The notes beneath the pieces are model-generated. The model ran no database searches, had not been told where the DNA came from, and was given only the letters and a program-made list of their open reading frames with translations. The position numbers and the translations under genes are program-made. A stretch of 64,000 bases of DNA from Medicago truncatula (taxonomy: Eukaryota; Streptophyta; Magnoliopsida; Fabales; Fabaceae), in the NCBI RefSeq assembly GCF_003473485.1, contig NC_053048.1:46264255-46328254 (forward strand), written 5' to 3'. Positions 46,801 through 55,794 of this stretch are shown here, piece after piece. Positions within the stretch are counted from its first letter, which is position 1, and every line of letters begins with the position of its first letter.

Positions 46801-47272
46801 ACTCATTACTTGATGCATTTAATGTTGTAAGTCCCGACGCCTTTCCAAGTCCTAATGGAAATTCACCAATGAAGAAATTCTGACTTACATCAAGACTTTT
46901 CAATGTGGTGAGATTGGATATAAATTTTGGAAATGGTGATGAAAATGCATTGCAACATAAGTTAAGAGAAGTAAGATTTTGAAGTCTTTGTATATCACCG
47001 GATACTATACCACTGAGATTCTTGTGAGAGAGATCAAGGTTCTCCACAGTTCCAGCCGAGTTGCATTCGATTCCGGTCCAGTTACAATGAGCAGCATCCA
47101 ATTTCCAATCCTGAAGGGTGTTCAAAGGATCAACAAGACCTTCTTTCAAAGAAAGCAAAGCTGATACTTCATCATTTGAAGCAGCAGAAAAACTGTTAGA
47201 AAAACAAAAAATGACAATGTAACAGAAGAAGATGAAAATTTGAGTTTTCATCTGCATCATGTTATTTTTCAT
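43855..47272 (-). CDS. LRR receptor-like kinase, MIK1/PXL type (two exons)
   Basis: Plasma-membrane receptor kinase; the family perceives CLE-type peptides or pollen-tube LURE peptides. Exons (minus strand) are 47272-44623 and 44273-43855, the donor G|GTAAGTT splitting the Glu codon of the APE motif; total about 1022 residues from the chosen ATG, in line with the family. Domain order: signal peptide ([13 protein letters not shown]), LRR N-terminal cap with CNWTGIEC, about 20 LRRs, juxtamembrane cysteine pair (GLCGG..C), a transmembrane helix ([18 protein letters not shown]) and a kinase with [28 protein letters not shown] (RD type), DFGLAKM and [20 protein letters not shown]. The C-terminus [12 protein letters not shown] closely resembles Arabidopsis MIK1. 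An upstream ATG at 47344 would add 24 residues before the signal peptide and is less likely; 47251 is also possible. Confidence 0.93.
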
Positions 47273-47344
47273 TCTCATTGTTTCAGGCTCAATTCTCCAT
47301 AATGTACACCTACTGCTTCCAAATGTATGTGATTCACTATTCAC

Positions 47345-50300
47345 TATAATATGTGACCAATAAATAAATTATATGATAAGTTTTGGTCAAATTTAAGAAC
47401 TAGAGAGGTTTTTGAAGTGCTATATGAAAGAAGATAGTGGTGTGTAAGAAATGACAGGTGAAGATTTGGACTTATATGTAGTTTATCCGACATAAAACAT
47501 GGGAGAGAATATGTATGACTCTTAATGCTGTTGGTTTAGTTTCTAATTTTCATGTTATGGTTATAACTTATTCTTGTCTTTTTGAGGAGTGATTAAAAAA
47601 TTTATCTACTAGTATTTGTTTATGTTGAATTCCATTTTACGGTAACTACATTCTTGTTAAAATGATTGTTAGAGAATATAAAATTTTCTCTTTATGTTTT
47701 TTTTTTTTTAATTTCTTATCTAGTTAGGTAATAAATGTATCATAATTGCATCCATGTCTTAGTTTTTTTTTACTTGAATACTAGATCTAACATGTTCACT
47801 AGTATATATCAATTTAGTGATCTATAATTAAGATTCAACCAGCTGTGTGAAAAGAGAAAAACATGAAAAAGTTACAAAAAAAAAGTAGTTAACACATTAT
47901 TATAGTATTATGTGTTGTTAAGGGAACTTTAAAACCTATTTTGAACTTTATGATCATGTATTCTGTATTAAGACAATAAACATAGTTTAAAGTATCTTTT
48001 CTAGTACAGTGAATTTTTTTAATCCACTTTATGTACCATGTTTTTTATTAGACTATTACAATGAGTGTGGAAGTGGAATTTTCTAGTTCCATCTTATTAA
48101 AGGGTAACTTCTAAGTATGACAAAGATTTAGAAATGATGCATTAGTGATCAAGCTAATATATGGTTCATGTAAAATCTATAATATCAAAATCCAAACTAA
48201 AGCCATGTAATAATTGGAACAACTTCCAATATGAGGGAGGGAAGAAAAGAAAATACTACTCCAGATAATGAGAAAAATGAGACAGATGAAAATTATTTAA
48301 ATTAAAAACAGATTAAAGTAAAGACAAGAACCATCCCCTATCATCCACTTGATGGTTTTAGCCTAAAAAAAAAGTTAATTATTTTAATAAGAGAATCTTT
48401 CCATGTTACGAGGCGAAAGAAACTTGAAAATAAGACAGTTCTTCCTTCCATTATATTAATGAAATGCAAGGTCCACATAAATAATGAGGTATAGTTTAAA
48501 GGATGTTGTTAACTTGTATTTTAAGGCGCATGTTAAAACAATTAAAAGTAAAATTTTGTATTGAAAAGTTAAATACACAATTTTAAAGATAAAATTTTTT
48601 CATTGAATTTCTTAATATGTATCCTTAAAACATCAGTTATCATTTTTCCTATTTTGAAATTAATATCACTTGTACGCTGAGTTGACCATTGGTTATATAC
48701 TTAAGGGTAGCCAAAAAACTCTTATTCCGGGTATCTTAGGATAAAATCCAAAAACGAGCATGGAGTAGATAGCTTAACAAATATTCGTAGATAAAATCGT
48801 AGATAAAATAAATGGATATTTTAACTATTGTTACTTAATGAATACATATGCATATTTACCAAAAAAAAAATTAAAAGAAAGTGTTATCCATGGTATCAGT
48901 TAAATATCTGCAAGTACCTTAAAATACGTGGATTATTCGTTTAACGGATACTCACGCGAATATAGAACGAGTACAAGTATCATATTCATCTAATGGGACA
49001 AATGCGAATATCATATTATACGTATGCATGAATCCTCATTTACATCTTTACATATACTAGTACTCTACACCAAAAATCATAATACCTCAAGTCCCTAAAT
49101 ATAAGTCTGTAGGAAATACATTTTAAACTTTAAGACAAATTTTAAGACGAGTCAATTTTAAATTTCATAATAATATTTTAGTAAATATATTTTACTTTTG
49201 TTTTCTTATCATTGAACTAACACTTCATTAACAATTGAAACAATATTAATTTTAGATAAGATTTTATTAATTTTGCCTCTCAAAATAGTAAAATAGAGAG
49301 TTTAACTCATGAAATGACCATATAAGACATTTTTCTTTAAGTAAAGCATTTTATTTGTGCAGGTCTGCCTTGATGACCTTATCCTGGACAGTAATGTCCA
49401 ATTGAATCATGATAGATAAATATACTAATAATTATAGTTTTTTAAAGTTTATCCTTCAGGAAGGACAACTAATTTACATTTTCCATTGTGTTACTGCTTA
49501 CTTATGGTTAATAAATAAATAATTAATGGCGCTAAAAATATAAAGAGATCATATAATTTTTTTTTTTTTTAAAAGAGATCATATAAAAACTTGAAAGTTT
49601 ATATTTTCAAGAGGGCCATTATTTAAATGCATTGTACAGATATGATCCTTGTCAAATATCTAGATCTGGATCACATTTTTTTTCCTTAAACACAAAATTA
49701 GTTTTTTAGATGAAGAAGCAAGTAATAATAGATGAAAATATATACAGGTACGTATATATGTGTTTATTAATGGAGAATAAGGTATTATAATTAACTAAGA
49801 GGAATCTGCAAACAGAAGGAAATGGGAGAAAAATGGTGGAACTTGATCAATCATGGTCTGAATCTGAACCCACCAACTGCCACTTCTCATATAAAAAAAA
49901 ATATAATATATTTGATTAATGTTCCCTTTTCACCCTTTAAAAATAGTCACATGCACACATGGTGTAGACTAAGAAACATTACTGCAAATTTTTTCTATTT
50001 GCTTTGATCACATCTCTGATCATATATCTGTCCATGTATTAATACAGATGGAAGGCATGTGAAATGGCAGCTTCCTGGTGAAGTCTGAACTACATCCTTC
50101 CTTATTATTGGAGAGAGGACTTCAATTAATATTGAATTTGTTCTATTTTACATTACATGATTACAATTACATCTTTATTTAAATAATAATAATAATAATA
50201 ATGTTATGTTATGTTATGTTATGTACTTATAATATTACATCTCTTTGCTTGCTTGTGTCCAAATTCCCTTTGTGCCAAGGATAACCATAACCAGCTTTTC

Positions 50301-50789
50301 ATCAATTAAAAAATGGAAAGAAAAAGAAAAACCCAATATTACAGATGCCATGTTGGGATCATTGTGCTCCTCATTGCACATGTAGCACGTGTGTATGATG
50401 TGGCTTTGCTCTCTCGTTCGTTGGTTTGGAAAATTATTGAATAAAAAGACGATTTGGTCCCTGAACACAAATCTTTTTAAAATGCTCCCTAAACTACTAA
50501 AATTTTCTAAAAGACTTCTACGCTATTCTCTCATCCAATTATTTATTTAGTTCATCAATTAACTTATTCGTCTAAATATCCATTAATTAGGTCAGTCTCA
50601 ACTATTAGATAAAAAAACTCTTTAGATCCCAAATTTATAATTTTTGAACAAGTATATATATATTCTTTTTTTTTTTTGAAGGGTTAACAAGTATATATTC
50701 TATCCGGTCATATTCTTTCGTTTGTTTAGATTCATAAAACAAATGATGTATTTGGACTATATTTCATTCCGGATACATTAGTTATTTGG
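47345..50789. other. Gene-free stretch upstream of the receptor kinase
   Basis: The promoter and upstream region of the MIK1-like gene. I see no gene: frames at 49822-50007 and 50235-50468 have no family resemblance. A simple repeat (AATAATAAT then ATGTT units) lies at about 50186-50224. A fragment like a repeat end (TTTGGTCCCTGAACACAAAT) starts at about 50452. Confidence 0.5.
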
Positions 50790-51310
50790 ACTGTATTTGG
50801 CCGAGGCGAACATGTGTGTGACGGGTTGTGGCAATGCCGAGTCTGCAACACATTTGTTTCTTCATTGTGACATTTTCGGATCTTTGTGACAGCAAGTCAG
50901 GTTTTGGATTGATGTTTCAGGAGCAGAACCACATAGTATTCGGGATCATTTCATACAGTTTACTCATTATCTAGGTGGTTCGAAGGCGAGACGTTCTTTT
51001 CTTCAACTTTTATGGCTTCTTTGCGTTTGGCTAGTTTGGAATGAACGTAATAACAAGTTCTTCAATAATGTCCAAACTCCCATTATAGCTCTTATGGAAA
51101 AAAGTGAAGCATAATTCTTATTGGTGGTTGAAGGCGAATAACACCTCTTTTATATATGGTTCTCAGAGATGGTGGTCGGACCCTTTGTTATGCTTGGGTA
51201 TTGACTGACCGTATTTTTGTACATATATGACTGATTGTATTTTGGAGTGGTCTTTTTAGTACACCTTGTGCTAAAGAAGTTCCACTGTCGTTGATAATAT
51301 ATTCCATTTT
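50790..51310 (+). mobile_element. LINE 3' fragment
   Basis: On plus the frame reads MCVTGCGNAESATHLFLHCD then IFGSL, a stop, and LQLLWLLCVWLVWNERNNKF, the zinc-binding RVT domain end of a plant LINE. One TGA and later frame breaks make it inactive. It ends in T/A-rich sequence at about 51310, close to the SINE. Confidence 0.8.
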
Positions 51311-51501
51311 TTATTCTTCAAAAAAAATTCTAAAAAAAACAAAAGTTGCTTATGGATGTGACCGGAGGAGTATATAATCACTAATAATGAAATAATAACA
51401 ATTTTTTAATATTTACGGGTCCACAAAAGTATTAATTTTCTGAAGATCAACAATATCTCAATAAAGATTAAATGAATTGGTTTTATCATCTGCTAACAAA
51501 G

Positions 51502-51708
51502 AAATGTTAAATCAAACCAAGTTGTTTGGACTCTAGTGGTAAGGAGCTCTTTCCAAAGACGTATCCGGGGGTATACCGGGTTCGATTCCTATGGGGAACA
51601 ACGCTTGGTCAGTGCGCATACCTCTACGCATGAGCCGGATTAGTCGTCCACCTTTAGTGGGTCGAAAACCAGTGCGAAAGCAAAAAAAAAAAAAAATGTT
51701 AAATCAAA
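51502..51708 (+). mobile_element. SINE with 15-bp target duplication
   Basis: The body (51517-51693) has an A box-like TAGTGGTAAGGAG (51534-51546), a B box GGTTCGATTCC (51579-51589) and a 3' A tail. The flanks AAATGTTAAATCAAA at 51502-51516 and 51694-51708 are identical, marking a LINE-mediated insertion. The 3' half contains TGAGCCGGATTAGTCG, usual in tRNA-derived plant SINEs. Clean duplications and an intact internal promoter suggest a relatively young insertion. Confidence 0.85.
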
Positions 51709-53036
51709 TCAATTATAATACAATAATTTAACAAACAATATTGCATATTAGGGGGTCAACCTGTTTGAGGTCAGGGTTGTATCAAACATCTATTGATTAA
51801 TGACATCAATTAAGATTGTTTCGTTAAAAAAAATAATAAATATTAAAAAGCCTAAAAAATAAAATTGACTTATAAAATATATTTTAAAAAAATTTAATTT
51901 TAAAAAAGTCTCATTCTTAAAGTTTGCTTTAGACCTCAATATTTCTTGAGACAAACCTTCTGCAAATATTCCCTAAACCATAAAATTACATTAATATGGT
52001 CCTGAAAGTATATTTTTTTTATAAGCGATATAGTCCTAAAGTATACTAAAAAACAATTTAGTCCATTTTATTTCCTAAATCCTTCTATTTAGTCCCTTTA
52101 CAAGTAAAAAATTAATACGAGCAGTCCATATTTCTCATATTTACTATGCAACTTTTATATTCATCTATCAAAAACAAAACCACATTGAAGGTTCATTCTT
52201 ATAAGGTATGTGTAGAACCTCCTTCCCTGGTTGGAACTTGCATTTGGTTCTTCAAACAACATTTTAATAATTAAAACAATGACTATCATCAACTCTCTAA
52301 CTCCTCCATCGTTGTCCTACGATCTCTACACATTTGATTCATAACGTCCCCCTTGTGTTGAGCTCGAACTAGTTTTATGGAATGATCCACAAATAATGAT
52401 TGAAATTTGGTTTGTTCGTAAATCAATTCTTGTAAATATAATATTCATAGACTTAAAAAGTTAATATTGTTATATGGATTTCTCTAACATGTGCAACATT
52501 GCACATGTTAAAACAACTAATAGTAGTAACTTTTTTTTTGAAAAACAACAATTATTTTATTCAAAAATTTTATATTTAATGGCACTGTTATTTTGATCCA
52601 CTCTTCTCTAACACACTAAAAAAATCGGACGGTGATATGTTGGGGCGGATTGACCCGTTGATTTAAACAAATAAGAAAACTCTTTTTTTTTTCTCACTTC
52701 TTTTTTATTTAATGTCACACTCATTTTCATATTTTTTTCTTCTATATTTGGCACATAGTAGAGAGAAGAAAATCATTTTATTTAATTAATTTTGTTTCAC
52801 AATTTTAGCTTAATGTTTCTAATAGTTCTACAGTACTTCTAACATTACCTTTCAATTTTCAAAAAAGAAAAAAACATGACCTTTAAATTAATTAAAAAGG
52901 TTTTTTTTTTATTTTTTTTATAAGTAATTGTACAACAAGTTTGAAATTTTCTGAGATTTAAACTACATAGAGTTGGACTAACAGTATAGTTATAAGTCTA
53001 TATAGCTCACTATATGATTGGGTTAATCTTGGATAT
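51709..53036. other. Gene-free stretch
   Basis: AT-rich with no gene seen. At about 51980-52090 a block like the repeat family with 'ATATGGTCCTGAAAGTATAT' and 'GATATAGTCCTAAAGTATAC' is present without a clear partner. Confidence 0.45.
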
Positions 53037-53287
53037 GATTTGTAAGAATTCTGCTCTTCACCCTGCACATTTTGCTCGCGCCTTGCAGCCATGTTAAAAA
53101 TGCCCTTACGTTAGTTAAGTCATGCAGCGTGACTTAACTAGCGCACCTTATAATCTATGCGTGACTTAAGTCACGCACCATTAGCCTATGCGCGAGTTAA
53201 CTCACGCACCATGGCCGGTGGTCAGAGCTGAAGAACAAACGTTTTTTGGTCCTTGATCAGTTTTCCAACAATTACATTACATTACAT

Positions 53288-53531
53288 GCACCTTCCAACT
53301 ACAACAATTGTCTTGCCCCTGAATGGGGCAAATTCAAACTTGCTAAGCAGCAGGACTCCAACATACGATCAACATCTTAAATGATGGTATTCAAGTGTCA
53401 AAAGAATGAGGTACATTCCTTGACACTTGAATACCAACATTCAAGATGCTTATCGAATGTTGGAGTCCTACCGATTAACAAGTTTGAATTGCCCCATCCA
53501 GAGTAAGACAATTGTTGTAGTTGGAATGTGC
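53288..53531. repeat. Long hairpin 1 inside the MULE
   Basis: The left arm starts CTTCCAACTACAACAATTGT and ends AATGATGGTATTCAAGTGTC; the right arm is its inverted copy (GACACTTGAATACCAACATT ... ACAATTGTTGTAGTTGGAA). The arms are about 110 bases with roughly 85% pairing by eye and a short loop (AAAAGAATGAGGTACATTCC region). Internal blocks include GCAGGACTCCAACAT paired with ATGTTGGAGTCCTAC. No protein frame of note is present. Confidence 0.85.
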
Positions 53532-53858
53532 ATTCCAACTATAACAATTGTCTTACCTTTGAATGATGTAAATTCAAACTTGTCAAACAGCAGGACTAAA
53601 ACATTTCACCCGGCTTTCATGTTTTCCTTTGAAAAGATAAATTTTTGTTAGGTTTGCTTTAGATGATGGTATTCAAGTGCCAACAAAATGAGGTTCATTC
53701 CTTGACACTTAATACCTTCATCTAAACCAGCCTAAAAAGAATTTAATCTTTTCAAAGGAAAAACATGAATGCCGAGCGAAATGCTTGAGTCCTGGCCGTT
53801 TGGCAAGTTTGAATTACCCCATTTCAGCGGTAAGATAATTGTTGTAGTTGGAATGCAC
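53528..53858. ncRNA. Long hairpin 2 inside the MULE, MIR2592-like
   Basis: Directly abuts hairpin 1 and shares its ends (GTGCATTCCAACTATAACAA against inverted GTGCATTCCAACTACAACAA). The arms are about 150 bases, with internal pairing such as CATGTTTTCCTTTGAAAAGA against TCTTTTCAAAGGAAAAACATG. Positions 53758-53798 read GAAAAACATGAATGCCGAGC followed by GAAATGCTTGAGTCCTGG; the two adjacent 21-mers resemble, as I remember them, the small RNAs of the Medicago MIR2592 family (about 16 of the first 16 positions of the second). That match is from memory and unverified. It could be a precursor or an old inverted duplication producing siRNAs. Confidence 0.45.
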
Positions 53859-53868
53859 CTTACCCTAA

Positions 53869-54216
53869 CTAATGACGATCTTCTGGCGGAATCAAGTTGT
53901 TAATGATATCTTTAGTTGATCTCAGCAACGTCACCCGCATATCGATCCACTGGAACATGTTGTGCTCCCAAAACATGCTCGTCATGTTTTCGTCGTTCTT
54001 TAATTCCACCCAAGTGAATGATATCCTCCCCTCGTCGAGCGTTGGACGTTTATACTGAACGTGTTCCACCCTCCTTGTGTATCTGGGGTTGACTCCTTGG
54101 TTGAATTCAGTGAGTTCATCCTTTAGACCTCTTAACGTTACACTAAGCCACCAAACTTTCAACCTCTGCGGTTCTCCGCCGTTGAATTGTGCATGAACGT
54201 CTAAACATGCAAACAT
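53869..54216 (-). CDS. MULE-encoded protein fragment, 115 codons
   Basis: A frame reading FNGGEPQRLKVWWLSVTLRG then RVEHVQYKRPTLDEGRISFT, and ending SMFWEHNMFQWIDMRVTLLR to NLIPPEDRH. An acceptor-like TTTAG at about 54200 precedes GAC/DVHAQF, and a 5' leader ending AACAAGTAAGTTTTC (donor at about 54450) suggests an upstream untranslated exon. I believe similar sequences form the N-terminal part of Mutator transposases in legumes, but that is from memory and no catalytic or zinc-finger part is here. The stop lies 11 bases before hairpin 2. Confidence 0.5.
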   Translation of the reverse strand: MFACLDVHAQFNGGEPQRLKVWWLSVTLRGLKDELTEFNQGVNPRYTRRVEHVQYKRPTLDEGRISFTWVELKNDENMTSMFWEHNMFQWIDMRVTLLRSTKDIINNLIPPEDRH

Positions 54217-54742
54217 CTAAACATTTAAACAAACCATAGTCTTAAAAAAATCTCTAAAACTCAAAACTACAACATAAACATGCAAACATCTAAACATTTA
54301 AGCAACACAAGTCATTTACATGAAAACATTTTATGATTTCTTACCAAAAACACCAAAATTTAAACAAACTCTAAATCTAAAAAATTTCTAATTTATGAGA
54401 AAAATATAACATATAAACATAAAATGTTAATGATGTTTGATCATGAAAACTTACTTGTTATTGGAGTGTTGTTTGATTTGAACTTGAAGGAATTTTGGAT
54501 TTGGGTGATTTGAGAGAGATTTTTGAGATTTTAGATGAGAAATGAGGAAATGAGGTGTTCTGCCTTGTTTAAGACAACACGTAGCGCAAGTTAACTAACG
54601 TCGCGCTAGTTAACTCACGCAGTGTAAGTTAAGTGGCGCAGTGATTAACACTTGCGCTAGTTAACTTGAGCAAGGACATTTTTGGCATGGCTGCAGAGCG
54701 TGAGCAAAATGTACAGGATGAAAAGCAGTATTCGATTTGTAA

Positions 54743-55021
54743 TTACTTTACGGTACATCTGTCTCTCGGAATATAGATTACTTTGGGCTCATTAATCTCC
54801 TTTCAGAACAAACACAAGTTGCAATGCTCTATACGTAGATTTCATAGGTTTCAACACTGAGGCTAATAATGTAAAAAGAGAGAGATGAGGTACCTAATTG
54901 TGTGAAGGGCAATAGACAACACAATACAGTTGATGATTTCAAAACTTTTGTATTACTTAAAGTGAGGGAAGAGGGTTCATTTCATGTTGGTGGTAAGTGC
55001 GTTGTTTTAGTTGTGAAAATA
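54743..55021. other. Intergenic between MULE and U6
   Basis: No gene. A 77-codon frame at 54902-55135 overlaps the U6 promoter and gene and is not real. Confidence 0.5.
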
Positions 55022-55065
55022 GTCCCACATCGCTTACATGAAAGAAATATTCACTGTTTATATTA
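55022..55065 (+). promoter_or_regulatory. Pol III-type U6 promoter (USE plus TATA)
   Basis: An upstream sequence element GTCCCACATCG (55022-55032) and a TATA box TTTATATTA (55057-55065) precede the U6 RNA start at 55087. The roughly 24-bp gap between them is the spacing that directs RNA polymerase III in plants (Pol II snRNA genes have a wider gap). Confidence 0.92.
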
Positions 55066-55086
55066 CGCTAGCACACTTCAACTAAC

Positions 55087-55106
55087 GTCCCTTCGGGGAC
55101 ATCCGA

Positions 55107-55138
<32 letters not shown>

Positions 55139-55188
55139 GGCCCCTGCGCAAGGATGACACGCACAAATCGAGAAATGGTCCAAATTTT
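55087..55188 (+). ncRNA. U6 spliceosomal snRNA
   Basis: Core component of the spliceosome catalytic centre. The sequence begins GTCCCTTCGGGGACATCCGA (the 5' stem-loop) and contains GAACGATACAGAGAAGATTA, which holds the ACAGAGA box, then AGCATGGCCCCTGCGCAAGG (AGC triad and internal stem-loop) and ends GAGAAATGGTCCAAATTTT at the Pol III termination T-run. It appears full length, about 102 nucleotides, and unmutated by eye. Plants carry several U6 genes; this one has an intact promoter, so it is probably active. Confidence 0.96.
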
Positions 55189-55794
55189 TTTGCAATTTTT
55201 TTTCTTTGATTTTCGTTCAGTTTTCCCTCTTCCCCTGCGTTTTCCCTTATCTAGAACCCTAACATTTCCATTTTCCCCTCTTATTGTCACAGTTAATTTT
55301 AATTTTTGTTCCTAATTTTAGGGTTCTTATTTCAGATTACAAACAACTCTTAATTTTACGTTTTTTTTTTCAGTCTTTCAGATTGAATACATTTTAGGGT
55401 TTAGATGTTTATTTAGTTTCTGTCACTGTAGATTTGAAAGTATTTATACCTTTTGGGAAGGAAAACAATTTAGTTTTCTTGTATGATTATGGAAATAATT
55501 GGTTGATGCAATTCAAATTCATGAGATACTGTAGTTTGAAAATTTGTGTTGGAAAAAAAATTCTGATGATAAAAACAAGTAAAGAAGAGAATTATTTCAG
55601 TAAAGATTGGCGGGACCAATCATTTAACCTTTATAAATGGATTTATTTTTAAGATTTGTCTACTAAAACTCCTAAAGCAAAGTTTAGCATAAACTCTGCT
55701 CCTAGACATAAATAAAGCAATGAAACTAATGCAACAATGAAAATAATTAAGCTTTCTAAAACAAACTTAGTAATAATGGTTGTAGTTTACTATA
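55189..55794. other. Region between U6 and subtilase
   Basis: The T-run at 55184-55191 is the U6 terminator. At about 55255 AGAACCCTAACATTTCC resembles a telo-box followed by a leader-like CT-rich stretch and TTCAG, as though from a plant 5' UTR, but no coding exon is seen. The rest is the 3' region of the minus-strand subtilase. Confidence 0.4.

Larger units (their letters stand above)
53037..54742. mobile_element. Mutator-like element (MULE), 1688 bp, 9-bp duplication
   Basis: GATTTGTAA is repeated perfectly at 53037-53045 and 54734-54742. The element (53046-54733) has terminal inverted repeats: left GAATTCTGCTCTTCACCCTG then ACATTTTGCTCGCGC, and right (inverted) GAATACTGCTTTTCATCCTG then ACATTTTGCTCACGC; similarity continues for about 65 bp through GCAGCCATG. 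A 9-bp duplication with long TIRs defines a MULE. It carries one 115-codon frame on minus and two tandem hairpins but no complete transposase, so it is non-autonomous. Subterminal TTAACT/AGTTAA blocks with GCGC also recur on both sides. Confidence 0.92.

Noticed and set aside
46308..46883. 191-codon plus-strand frame
   Set aside because: It is the antisense of the LRR region of the MIK1-like kinase; periodic LRR codons keep the opposite frame open.
51534..51600. Possible tRNA gene (A and B boxes)
   Set aside because: No cloverleaf with a proper anticodon stem and acceptor can be drawn; flanking 15-bp duplications and the A tail show a SINE.
54902..55135. 77-codon frame
   Set aside because: It overlaps the U6 promoter and the first half of the U6 RNA gene.
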